Source: Xanthostigma xanthostigma
Lineage: Eukaryota > Arthropoda > Insecta > Raphidioptera > Raphidiidae
Assembly (NCBI GenBank): GCA_963575645.1
Contig: OY754476.1
Span: forward strand, 992,001 to 1,056,000
Direction of reading: 5' to 3'
Length of the DNA stretch: 64,000 nucleotides
Below the pieces are notes generated by a model. That model saw nothing but the letters and a program-made list of their open reading frames with translations, was not told the DNA's origin and ran no database searches. Made by a program: the position numbers and the translations under genes. Shown here in pieces: positions 47,936 to 59,073 of this stretch. Position 1 is the stretch's first letter. Every line of letters begins with the position of its first letter.

Positions 47936-49396
47936 GTTTTTTATAATATTTTGACATATGCTAATTTGTGTCTCAAGAAGCCAAGAATCAACAATTTTCA
48001 ACTTTAATAGCACTGCTTGTGTTGTTAGATGCGTCCATATGTCTGTTTATATTTTGATAATACAGGCATATGTTCGTATCTTACATCACGGGCAGTCCAT
48101 TAACACAACGCAACTTTTTGAAGCGCTGACTTCTCTACAATTTTGGACTTCGGGTGAAAAGTCACATTGTTATTGTAAATTCGATGTTATATGTTACCTG
48201 TTTTTTTATAATATTTCAAGAAATGTTAATTTATTTCTCAAGAAACCAAGAATCACCAATTTTCAACTTTAATTTAATTACACTATTTGTGGTCTTATGG
48301 ACATTCATGTGTGTGTTTATATTTTGATAATACAGGCACTTGAGTGTCCGTTACATCACGGGTAGTTCTATGAACACAACGCAACATTTTAAAGCGCTGA
48401 CTTCTCTACAATTTTCTACTTCCGGTGAAAAAAGTCACATTGTTATTGTAAGTTCCATGTTAAATATTTTTTATAATATTTCAAGAAATGTTAATTTATG
48501 TCTCAAGAAACCAAGAATCACCAATTTTCAACTTTAATAGCACTGCTTGTGTTGTCAGGTGCGTCCATATGTCTGTTCATATTTTGATAATACAGGCATA
48601 TGTTCGTATCTTACATCACGGGCAGTCCATTCAACACAACGCAACTTTTTGAAGCGCTGACTTCTCTACAATTTTGGACTTCGGGTGATAAAAGTCACAT
48701 TGTTATTGTAAGTTCCATGTTATATGTTACTGTTTTTTTATAATATTTCAAGAAATGTTTATGTCTCAAGAAACCAAGAATCACCAATTTTCAACTGTAA
48801 TAGCACTGCTTGTGTTGTCAGGTGCGTCCATATGTCTGTTTATATTTTGATAATACAGACATATGTTCGTATCTTACATCACGGGCAGTCCATTCAACAT
48901 AACGCAACTTTTTGAAGCGCTGACTTTTCTACAATCTTGGACTTCTGGTGATAAAAGTCACATTGTTATTGTAAAGTCCATGTTATATGTTACTGTTTTT
49001 TTTTTATAATATTTCAAAAAATGTTAATTTGTGTCCCAAGAAGCCAAGAATTACAATTTTCAACTTCAATTGCACTGCTTGTGTCGTAAGGGTACGTCCA
49101 TATGTCTGTTTATATTTTGATAATACAGGCATATGTTCGTATCTTACATCACGGGCAGTCCATTCAACATAACGCAACTTTTTGAAGCGCTGACTTCTCT
49201 ACAATTTTGGACTTCGGGTGAAAAAAGTCACATTGTTATTGTAAATTCCATGTTATATGTTACTGTTTTTTTTTTATAATATTTCAAAAAATGTTAATTT
49301 GTCAAATCTTTGATTAACGTCTGATTAGAACTCTTCAATAAATAAAATTATCGACCAATTTTTCAGACAATATATTAACAAACAATATAAAATTAA

Positions 49397-49434
49397 TACA
49401 TTAACGTTTCAATCCGGATTTGGACCTTCTTCAG
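49397..49434 (-). ncRNA. Hammerhead-ribozyme-like core in left arm of Penelope element
   Basis: Inverted copy of the motif at 52000-52037, with TCTTCAG at 49428-49434 on the plus strand. The same structural strengths and weaknesses apply. Confidence 0.38.
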
Positions 49435-49629
49435 AATTGATCTAAAAAATATAAAAATAATTAATAATTAAATATAATTCGCTTTTTTATAGATTTTTTC
49501 AAAATTAATTATGATTATCAAAATAATGAAAAAATAATAACAAACAATTTTTTTTTTTTTATTAAGTAGTCATGGAAATAATAATTTGTGAGTACCTAAA
49601 AAAGAAAGAAAAATTATTAAAAACAAAAA

Positions 49630-51855
49630 TTATTTCAATATAATATTATATATATTACTTAAATTTTCTGTATCTAATTGAGCATTGAGAGAATTTTTAT
49701 TTGATTTTATATGTAACATTTCCGAAATATTTCTTTTAAAAAAATTAGTTTCATTATCTAAAATTTTAATATTATTCCAATTAATTTTGTGGTCAAGTTC
49801 TAATTTGTGTTTAGTTATTACATTGTGTTTGTCAGGCATTAATTTGTGATTATTTTGATGCTCTTTTATTCTTGTTTTAAGAGCTCTTTTAGTTTGACCA
49901 ATATAATTCTTAGCACAATTTTCACAATTAATTTTATATACAACATTATGCTTTTGAAATTTATTAATTTTATCTTTTCCCTTTTTAATAATTTTATCAA
50001 GTTTATTATTAACATTAAAAACAGTTTTTATATTTAAATTTTTAAGAAATGAACTAAATTTTATTGAAATATTTTTGAAAAAAGGAATTACTATAAAAGG
50101 ACAATCAACATTATTAACATTGTTTTGTGAATTATGACTTTTTGTTAATTTATTAATTCTAATTTTGATAAATTTATTTATAAATTTGAGAGGATAAGAA
50201 TTGGCAAGTAGAATTTGACGAACTAAATTAAAATTATTTAAGTGAAATTTTGGTTTAGATAATAAAATAGATTTATCAATAAGATTATAAACCATAGCTA
50301 TCTTTTGATTTATTGGATGATTAGAATAAAAATTTAAAACTCTACCAGAACTAGTTGGTTTATTAAACCAGTTAAATTCAACATTACCGTTATTATTAAT
50401 AATTAGTGTATCTAGAAAACTAATTTGATTATTATTTTCTATTTCATGAGTGAATTTAATTTTAGGGTGAAAATTATTAAATATACAAATCATATAGTTT
50501 ATTTTATCTTTAGGAATAATGCAAAAAATATCGTCAACATATCTGTGATAAATAATAGGTAGAAAATTAAGATTACCAAAACATTGTTTTTCTAAATCTC
50601 TCATAACAAATTCAGCAAAAATTGGAGACAAAGGAGAACCCATAGGAGTACCATCAATTTGTTGATAGCATTTATTATCAAATAAAAAATATGTGGAATT
50701 TAAAATTAAATTGATGGCTATAGTTAATTCATTCCACGGAATGTTACAATGTGGACTTATAATATTCCAACGCGATTTAATACTGTTAATAATAAGTTCA
50801 TTTGGTATATTAGTAAATAATGATGTAACGTCGAGTGATATCATGATATGATCTTTTGGAATAATGACATTTTTGATTTTATTAATAAATTCATAGGAAT
50901 TTATTACAGAATGGTTAGTTTCTTGTAAACCGTTAGATAAAATTTTATGTAAAAAAGCAGCTAAGTGATGTAGAGGACTACCAATGGATGACACAATCAT
51001 TCTGTAAGGAACATCTTTTTTATGTATTTTTGGTAAAGCATAAGCGCGTGCTAAATTGGCTGAAGTTATAAATAACTTTTTAAAATCAATGTTATCAATA
51101 TATTCATTAGATATCCATCTTTTAAGTAATGTTTTTTGTTTATCAATAATATTATTAATAGGATTTCTTTTAGTTAGTAAATAAGTATTTTTATCTAATA
51201 ACATTTCATTAACTTTTTCTAAATAAGTAGTCCAATTAACTGCTACAGTTACATTTCCTTTATCAGCTTTAGTAAATAATATATCAGAATTATTTTTAAT
51301 AAAATTTTGAGTAAAGTTAATATTACGTTCAATTTGTTTTTCAATAAAGCTTTTATGTATTATCTTTTTTTGTTTCTTTGATTGTTCAATTATAAAATCA
51401 ACAGTCTTATGTCTAATTTCGTTATGTAATGTTATTGGAATTTTATAAAGACTTGATTCAACACATTTGATAAATTCAATTTGAGCATTTTTATCTAAAA
51501 TATCACGTTTTAAGCTAAATTTACCTCCAAGAGATACTATATCAACAACTTCATTAGGTATAATTTTATCAGAGAGATTAACAAACCACTTTTTTCTAAA
51601 ATCAACATAATTATCATAATAACCATTTTTTTCTTTATATAATGAATCTAATTTTTTAATTTTATTATTTTGAATTTTATCATAAAATTTATTGAGTTTA
51701 ATTTGCTGTGTGTGATAAAATTTACAATAAACATCATGTGGCAGTGTACTTTCAATAACGAATTCTAAATTCATTAATTTCTTTTTTAAAAAATTGATTT
51801 TAAAATGTAAATCTTTAATTTCTAGATTTAATAAATTAATTTGTAATTTTGACAA
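49630..51855 (-). CDS. Penelope-like reverse transcriptase with C-terminal GIY-YIG endonuclease
   Basis: A 741-residue ORF with no internal stop. It should copy the element RNA into DNA and nick the target. The N-terminal 190 residues are lysine/asparagine-rich, probably coiled and basic. RT motifs follow: TKADKGNVTV (about 195-204), YALPKIHK with PYRMIVSSIGSP (about 272-294), SLDVTSLFTNIP (about 340-351), DGTPMGSPLSPIFAEF (about 401-416) and the catalytic YVDD (about 439-442), then ISFLDTLI. The tail holds a GIY-YIG nuclease: VVYKINCENCAKNYIGQT (about 638-655), followed by R-x3-R and EH; the Cys pair fits the zinc-binding element seen in this family. Length and domain order match canonical EN+ Penelope-like elements. 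Codon use is extremely AT-rich, unlike the PlexA exon. All expected catalytic residues that I can identify are present, so the protein may be functional. Confidence 0.92.
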   Translation of the reverse strand: MSKLQINLLNLEIKDLHFKINFLKKKLMNLEFVIESTLPHDVYCKFYHTQQIKLNKFYDKIQNNKIKKLDSLYKEKNGYYDNYVDFRKKWFVNLSDKIIPNEVVDIVSLGGKFSLKRDILDKNAQIEFIKCVESSLYKIPITLHNEIRHKTVDFIIEQSKKQKKIIHKSFIEKQIERNINFTQNFIKNNSDILFTKADKGNVTVAVNWTTYLEKVNEMLLDKNTYLLTKRNPINNIIDKQKTLLKRWISNEYIDNIDFKKLFITSANLARAYALPKIHKKDVPYRMIVSSIGSPLHHLAAFLHKILSNGLQETNHSVINSYEFINKIKNVIIPKDHIMISLDVTSLFTNIPNELIINSIKSRWNIISPHCNIPWNELTIAINLILNSTYFLFDNKCYQQIDGTPMGSPLSPIFAEFVMRDLEKQCFGNLNFLPIIYHRYVDDIFCIIPKDKINYMICIFNNFHPKIKFTHEIENNNQISFLDTLIINNNGNVEFNWFNKPTSSGRVLNFYSNHPINQKIAMVYNLIDKSILLSKPKFHLNNFNLVRQILLANSYPLKFINKFIKIRINKLTKSHNSQNNVNNVDCPFIVIPFFKNISIKFSSFLKNLNIKTVFNVNNKLDKIIKKGKDKINKFQKHNVVYKINCENCAKNYIGQTKRALKTRIKEHQNNHKLMPDKHNVITKHKLELDHKINWNNIKILDNETNFFKRNISEMLHIKSNKNSLNAQLDTENLSNIYNIILK

Positions 51856-51999
51856 TTATTATTTCCATGACTACTTAATAAAAAAATTGTTTGTTATTAT
51901 TTTTTCATTATTTTGATAATCATAATTAATTTTGAAAAAATCTATAAAAAAGCGAATTATATTTAATTATTAATTATTTTTATATTTTTTAGATCAATT

Positions 52000-52037
52000 C
52001 TGAAGAAGGTCCAAATCCGGATTGAAACGTTAATGTA
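52000..52037 (+). ncRNA. Hammerhead-ribozyme-like core in right arm of Penelope element
   Basis: Order of elements: CTGAAGA (52000-52006), an extra A, stem II GGTCC/GGATT around AAATCC, GAAA (52024-52027), then a mini stem III (ACG/TGT, loop TTAA) and A as the cleavage-site base. This is the type I hammerhead order. Hammerhead motifs are known in the terminal repeats of Penelope-like elements. Against it: the extra A after CTGAAGA, weak wobble pairs in stem II, and a poor stem I. Confidence 0.4.
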
Positions 52038-54997
52038 TTAATTTTATATTGTTTGTTAATATATTGTCTGAAAAATTGGTCGATAATTTTATTTATTGAA
52101 ATGTTAATTTGTGTCCCAAGAAGCCAAGAATTACAATTTTCAACTTCAATTGCACTGCTTGTGTCGTAAGGGTACGTCCATATGTCTGTTTATATTTTGA
52201 TAATACAGGCATATGTTCGTATCTTACATCACGGGCAGTCCATTCAACATAACGCAACTTTTTGAAGCGCTGACTTCTCTACAATTTTGGACTTCGGGTG
52301 AAAAAAGTCACATTGTTATTGTAAATTCCATGTTATATGTTACTGTTTTTTTTTTATAATATTTCAAAAAATGTTAATTTGTGTCCCAAGAAACCAAGAA
52401 TCACCAATTTTCAACTTCAATAGCACTGCTTGTGTTGTCAGGTGCGTCCATATGTCCGTTTATATTTTGATAATACAGGCATATGTTCGTATCTTACATC
52501 ACGGGCAGTCCATTAACACAACGCAACTTTTTGAAGCGCTGACTTCTCTACAATTTTGGACTTCGGGTGAAAAAAGTCACATTGTTATTTTAAGTTTCAT
52601 ATGTTACATGATTTTTATAATATTTCAAGAAATGTTAATTTATGTCTCAAGAAACCAAGAATCACCAATTTTCAACTTTAATAGCACTGCTTGTGTTGTC
52701 AGGTGCGTCCATATGTCTGTTCATATTTTGATAATACAGGCATATGTTCGTATCTTACATCACGGGCAGTCCATTCAACACAACGCAACTTTTTGAAGCG
52801 CTGACTTCTCTACAATTTTGGACTTCGGGTGATAAAAGTCACATTGTTATTGTAAGTTCCATGTTATATGTTACTGTTTTTTTATAATATTTCAAGAAAT
52901 GTTTATGTCTCAAGAAACCAAGAATCACCAATTTTCAACTGTAATAGCACTGCTTGTGTTGTCAGGTGCGTCCATATGTCTGTTTATATTTTGATAATAC
53001 AGACATATGTTCGTATCTTACATCACGGGCAGTCCATTCAACATAACGCAACTTTTTGAAGCGCTGACTTTTCTACAATCTTGGACTTCTGGTGATAAAA
53101 GTCACATTGTTATTGTAAATTCCATGTTATATGTTACTGTTTTTTTTTTATAATATTTCAAAAAATGTTAATTTGTGTCCCAAGAAGCCAAGAATTACAA
53201 TTTTCAACTTCAATTGCACTGCTTGTGTCGTAAGGGTACGTCCATATGTCTGTTTATATTTTGATAATACAGGCATATGTTCGTATCTTACATCACGGGC
53301 AGTCCATTCAACATAACGCAACTTTTTGAAGCGCTGACTTCTCTACAATTTTGGACTTCGGGTGAAAAAAGTCACATTGTTATTGTAAATTCCATGTTAT
53401 ATGTTACTGTTTTTTTTTATAATATTTCAAAAAATGTTAATTTGTGTCCCAAGAAGCCAAGAATTACAATTTTCAACTTCAATTGCACTGCTTGTGTCGT
53501 AAGGGTACGTCCATATGTCTGTTTATATTTTGATAATACAGGCATATGTTCGTATCTTACATCACGGGCAGTCCATTCAACATAACGCAACTTTTTGAAG
53601 CGCTGACTTCTCTACAATTTTGGACTTCGGGTGAAAAAAGTCACATTGTTATTGTAAATTCCATGTTATATGTTACTGTTTTTTTTTATAATATTTCAAA
53701 AAATGTTAATTTGTGTCCCAAGAAACCAAGAATCACCAATTTTCAACTTCAATAGCACTGCTTGTGTTGTCAGGTGCGTCCATATGTCCGTTTATATTTT
53801 GATAATACAGGCATATGTTCGTATCTTACATCACGGGCAGTCCATTAACACAACGCAACTTTTTGAAGCGCTGACTTCTCTACAATTTTGGACTTCGGGT
53901 GAAAAAAGTCACATTGTTATTGTAAATTCCATGTTATATGTTACTGTTTTTTTTTTTATAATATTTCAAAAAATGTTAATTTGTGTCCCAAGAAACCAAG
54001 AATCACCAATTTTCAACTTCAATAGCACTGCTTGTGTTGTCAGGTGCGTCCATATGTCCGTTTATATTTTGATAATACAGGCATATGTTCGTATCTTACA
54101 TCACGGGCAGTCCATTAACACAACGCAACTTTTTGAAGCGCTGACTTCTCTACAATTTTGGACTTCGGGTGAAAAAAGTCACATTGTTATTTTAAGTTTC
54201 ATATGTTACATGATTTTTATAATATTTCAAGAAATGTTAATTTATGTCTCAAGAAACCAAGAATCACCAATTTTCAACTTTAATTACACTGTTTGTGGTC
54301 TTATGGACATTCATGTGTGTGTTTATATTTTGATAATACAGGCACTTGAGTGTCCGTTACATCACGGGTAGTCCTATAAACACAACGCAACATTTTAAAG
54401 CGCTGACTTCTCTACAATTTTGAACTTTCGGTGAAAAAAGTCACATTGTTATTGTAAGTTCCATATGTTTTTATAATGTTTCAAGAAATTGTAATTTGTA
54501 TCTCAAGACGCCAAGAATCAACAATTTTCAACTTCAATTGCACTGCTTGTGTCGTAAGGGTAGGTCCATATGTCTGTTTATATTTTGATAATACAGGCAT
54601 ATGAGCTTATCTTACATCACGGGCAGTCCATTAACACAACGCAACTTTTTGAAGTGCTGACTTCTCTACAATCTTGGACTTCCGGTGATAAAAGCCACAT
54701 TGTTTTTGTAAGTTCCATGTTACATGTTTTTAATAATATTTCAAGAAATGGTACTTTGTATCTCAAGAAGCCAAGAATCAACAATTTTCAACTTCAATTG
54801 CACTGCTTGTGTCGTAAGGGTAGGTCCATATGTCTGTTTATATTTTGATAATACAGGCATATGAGCTTATCTTACATCACGGGCAGTCCATTAACACAAC
54901 GCAACTTTTTGAAGCGCTGACTTCTCTACAATTTTGGACTTCTGGTGATAAAAGTCACATTGTTATTGTAAGTTCGATGTTATATGTTACTGTTTTT

Positions 54998-55457
54998 AAA
55001 CGCTTTATATTTTTATACGCTTTATATTAGTTTGGGTTGTAAATATGTATGTCCGTAACGGAATCTTTGAGCATAATTTTCACCAATTTCCCGAAGTCTG
55101 ATTAATTTGAAACTTTGCATACGTATCAAGGACCGATGACAATGCAATAATTTGATAACAGTTTCCCATTATCCTTATTAGGACCCCCAGGATTAATAAA
55201 TTCTTTTATAGATCCTCAAACTAAAAAGTGAAAAATAAAATATAGTTTAAAAAAAACTAAAAAACACGCTTTATATCGCACTAAAAAGTAAAAAATAATT
55301 GTTTTAAAATAAGCTTAAAAAGCGTTGGGCGCTCGATGTACGAAAATGTGGAACAAAGCGCCCCACGCTTTTTAAGCTTATTTTAAAACAATTATTTTTT
55401 ACTTTTTAGTGCGATATAAAGCGTGTTTTTTAGTTTTTTTTAAACTATATTTTTTTT
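54998..55457. mobile_element. Foldback element with long hairpin, inserted in tandem array (copy 2)
   Basis: It interrupts an array unit within the run TACTGTTTTT. It begins AAACGCTTTATA and ends near TTTAAACTATATT. The right half is a near-perfect hairpin (about 55230-55450) with arms containing CACGCTTTATATCGCACTA and AAAATAAGCTTAAAAAGCG. The loop contains CTCGATGTACGAAAATGTGG. Copy 1 is at about 7012-7645. No ORF; probably mobilised by another element's enzyme. Confidence 0.75.
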
Positions 55458-56665
55458 ATCATATTTCAAAAAATGTTAATTTATGTCTCAAGAAACCAAG
55501 AATCACCAATTTTCAACTTTAATAACACTGCTTGTGTTGTCAGGTGCGTCCATATGTCTGTTTATATTTTGATAATACAGGCATATGTTCGTATCTTACA
55601 TCACGGGCAGTCCATTCAACACAACGCAACTTTTTGAAGCGCTGACTTCTCTACAATCTTGGACTTCCGGTGATAAAAGCCACATTGTTTTTGTAAGTTC
55701 CATGTTACTTGTTTTTTATAATATTTCAAGAAATGTTAATTTGTGTCTCAAGAAACCAATCACCAATTTTCAACTTTAATTGTACTGTTTGTGGTCTTAT
55801 GGACATTCATGTGTGTGTTTATATTTTGATAATACAGGCACTTGAGTGTCCGTTACATCACGGTAGTCAATTATCACAACGCAACATGTTGAAGCGCTAA
55901 ATTCTCTACAATATTGGACTTCCGGTGATAAAAGCCACATTGTTTTTGTAAGTTCCATGTTACTTGTTTTTTATAATATTTCAAGAAATGTTAATTTGTG
56001 TCTCAAGAAACCAATCACCAATTTTCAACTTTAATTGTACTGTTTGTGGTCTTATGGACATTCATGTGTGTGTTTATATTTTGATAATACAGGCACTTGA
56101 GTGTCCGTTACATCACGGTAGTCAATTATCACAACGCAACATGTTGAAGCGCTAAATTCTCTACAATATTGGACTTCCGGTGATAAAAGCCACATTGTTT
56201 TTGTAAGTTCCATGTTACTTGTTTTTTATAATATTTCAAGAAATGTTAATTTGTGTCTCAAGAAACCAATCACCAATTTTCAACTTTAATTGTACTGTTT
56301 GTGGTCTTATGGACATTCATGTGTGTGTTTATATTTTGATAATACAGGCACTTGAGTGTCCGTTACATCACGGGCAGTACATTCAACACAACGCAACATA
56401 TTGAAGCGCTGACTTCTCTACAATCTTGGACTTCTGGTGATAAAAGTCATATTGTTATTGTAAGTGGTCAAATGGGCATTCATGTGTGTGTTTATATTTT
56501 GATAATACACGCACTTGAGTGTCCGTTACATCACGGACAGTCCATTCAACACAACTCTACATATTGAAGCGCTGACTGTTGGTGATCAAAATCACAGTTT
56601 ATGTGTAAATTTCATGTGTCTTATTTTTTTATATTTCGAGAAATGTAAGTTTGTACCTTTTGAAT

Positions 56666-57224
56666 CCAAGGAAATGTACAGTAAGTCGGGGATTTTTCAA
56701 TATCTGAGCTAAATATTGGTGTTCGCTGGTATAACTGCCAAACAGTAAACGCACAATCAATAGCTCAATTTTGAATGGCCCATCGATCTAAACTCGTCTT
56801 ATTTCTTGGACCATTATTTTTTCCTGTTTAACTCTTTGATTAATACTAATTATTGAATTTAGTTAAATATTACAGACGTTACTTATTTTATTTTCAGGAG
56901 TCCATTGATCACCCAAAAGGCCCATTTTAAGTTTTAAATTGTAAAAAAGTGGGCTTGGAACGTTAATTGCCTGAATTGTTTCTCTTAAACGCTCAGTAGG
57001 TCAAAAAATTAAGCGTTGTTTGGTAAAAGAACGATTTAAAAAGAAGCTTTTCCGATGAGAATTGATGAAAATGAATTTTTCGAAATGTTAGCAACAAGCA
57101 AAACATCGGCAAAGCATCTTTTTAAATTGTTCCTTTACCAAACTTTCCATCAATAATTAATATTATTGGAACAACTAAATACTGACAAAAATTTATGGAC
57201 AAAATTGTGTTTTTGCGTAGATAA
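56666..57224. other. No gene seen
   Basis: Flank of the tandem array. AT-rich, with an isolated acceptor-like TTTTATTTTCAG near 56897. Confidence 0.4.
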
Positions 57225-57352
57225 AGTACTCAATATTGTTACAAAAATGTGACTGAGGACTGGGGCCGATCAAAATTGTCCGGTAGCAAAATGGTGACCA
57301 ATCTGGTACTGCTCACGGATCAAGTTGACTTGGATTCCATGATCATAAAAAG
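57225..57352 (+). CDS. Possible small exon
   Basis: A 43-codon open stretch, more GC-rich than its flanks, translates to NVTEDWGRSKLSGSKMVTN and LVLLTDQVDLDSMIIK and runs into AAAAAG|GTAAAC, a good donor. A possible downstream terminal exon begins after TACAGGTAG near 57495, continuing in frame as SLTRCQRKRLQIIEYRR and stop. No family recognised, and the upstream acceptor is weak. Confidence 0.2.
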
Positions 57353-57764
57353 GTAAACTATATATTTATCTTTGCCTTATATTTTGTATGCTAATTTTTC
57401 AACGAAATTAGATTCGAACATATTTTGATGAAAACACCAAACTTCAATTGTGCTTACTGTGTTTACAATTTACATTTGTTAATACAGGTAGCCTTACAAG
57501 GTGTCAAAGAAAGAGATTGCAGATTATAGAGTATAGACGCTAAACAACATCAGCATCTGCGTTACCAGGTAGTCGGATATTAAATTTATCAACTATAATC
57601 TAACAAAATTTTTAATTTGAAATCAATATAGAAAAAAAAACAATTTTATTGTAGGGTTTACAAAATATGCTATTGTGTGTTCTAGTCTGTTTTGTAATTT
57701 GATAATATATACTGCAGTAATTAATAAGGTCTCAAAATTGAAGGATTCGTTATTATTATAGTAC

Positions 57765-57834
57765 CGTTCGCTTAACGGAGCGGCAAAGCAACGAAACAAT
57801 ATACCCGTCCCATGTATAAAAACTATGTCGCTCA
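57765..57834 (+). repeat. Short dispersed repeat, GGAGCGGCAAA family, copy 2
   Basis: GTTCGCTTAACGGAGCGGCA, ACCCGTCCCATGTATAAAAA and CTATGTCG, as in 32739-32818. Confidence 0.55.
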
Positions 57835-59073
57835 TATTATTACATTGTGGAGTGTAACTTCTTAAATTGTAAATTTAGATCATAGATTATAAAAGACAAT
57901 TTTTATTTTGTAATTCCTAAATAACAATCGTAAAAAGTGTTAAATTTCTTCAGGTGATCACAAAAAAATATCGCTAAGGGAGACAAATTAAATATTATTT
58001 AAGTATGTTCTATAAAGTGAACTGTGCTTCAGAATGTAATTGGATTTTTCAGGGCATTTAGCAGCTGTCTGATGGCTCGGCCGACTAACTGGAATAAAAA
58101 TGTTTGCTTAAAATAATTGACAAACATGAAAATGAGTACATTTGTTAGTAACTGGAATTCATTTTCTAAAAGAAAAAGAAAAATACACATTGAAACAAGC
58201 ATCCGAATGTCGTCTCGCCGAAAATCGATATGGGAGAGCTCTGCTCTGCCTTAGCACAACACACAGTCACGACAACTTCATTCTGAACAACTTGTACCTC
58301 GTTTTTGCCGGCTTGCGCCCCCATCATTCATAAACATTTCTATCCGTTGCTATCATTCAACAAATAGTTACATATAAAAGTACACCATATAAAACTTTTC
58401 GTGCGTAATGAATACAAATTCTACAAATAATGGTGCATTTGACAGTCGTTTTCACAGAAAGAGAAATATGTATTTGGAATGAATGTATAGAACAAACTCT
58501 GTCCGTGTTGTGCTGAACCAGTGCTAGATAGTGGATGGGCAAAACATTCGACAGTGTCTACTCGTAGAGAAAACATCCGAATCGCAGCATAAAAAATTAT
58601 TCGATTCATTGAAATGTACACAAAAAAAAAAAAACTATAAATTACAGCGGTTTATTAACAGATACCCACCAATGTAGCCGAACGATGAAAAACGTGTTTT
58701 TTGTTTTTAAATCCACATTTCTTTCACAGCACAAGCACATAACAATTTTATAAACACACGACTTTAATAACACCAAAATATCTTTATTACATCACTATAA
58801 CCGTCAAATCCTAAACTGGGTGAAATATAAATCGTACAACCATTATTCTACATATTTCAGTCACTTTCTTCACCACTGCGACGACAAAGATGCGTTATGC
58901 TTCTTAGAAATCTGTTGTCACCACATGGCTTTTTAAAACATTGTTTAATTTGATATAAAACTGGATATGCAACGCCGATCGAACAGTTCGATGTGGCCAG
59001 GTGTTAAAAATGTTTCCAAAACACCGCAACTTTTTTTATGATTTTTTGTATTCTTTTTTTTATGTAAAAATGT
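57835..59073. other. No clear gene
   Basis: 58190-58330 is less AT-rich and part of a 63-codon ORF (QASECRLAENRYGRALLC) without family match or splice support. The rest is featureless. Confidence 0.35.

Larger units (their letters stand above)
49303..52098 (-). mobile_element. Full-length Penelope-like retroelement with inverted terminal arms
   Basis: A 2796-bp insertion in one array unit. It is flanked by a 14-bp direct duplication, AAATGTTAATTTGT, at 49289-49302 and 52099-52112. The uninterrupted form of this site is present in the paralogous unit at 53432-53445. The ends are inverted copies of each other (about 49303-49590 and 51850-52098), with shared landmarks ATTAACGT, TTATCGACCAATTTTTCAGA and a hammerhead-like core. 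One long intact ORF fills the interior on the minus strand. Variable target duplications and terminal repeats in unusual orientation are typical of Penelope-like elements. The intact ORF and nearly matching arms suggest a recent insertion. Confidence 0.9.
47936..56665. repeat. Tandem array of 21 units, 255-270 bp each, carrying two insertions
   Basis: The marker TTTTGATAATACAG recurs with TAATAC at 48058, 48328, 48588, 48851, 49121, 52201, 52471, 52732, 52995, 53265, 53534, 53803, 54073, 54334, 54589, 54849, 55573, 55830, 56085, 56340 and 56503. After subtracting the Penelope insertion and the foldback insertion, spacings are 255-270 bp, except the last (163 bp, truncated). Three adjacent units near 55.7-56.4 kb repeat at exactly 255 bp and look identical. 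Several units share open frames (one open stretch is 233 codons, 53670-54371) because many unit lengths are multiples of three, but indels between units shift the frame, so I do not call a protein. Each unit has an exon-like block: an acceptor-like TACAG, about 112 bp, then GTAAG or GTAAA in most copies. Confidence 0.93.

Noticed and set aside
53670-54371. 233-codon plus-strand ORF across the tandem array
   Set aside because: It is open because adjacent units happen to have lengths divisible by three. Other units carry 1-bp indels that shift the frame, so there is no sign of protein-level selection.
48058-56503. CRISPR-like array
   Set aside because: The whole 255-270 bp unit repeats without short repeats and unique spacers, and the sequence is animal nuclear DNA.
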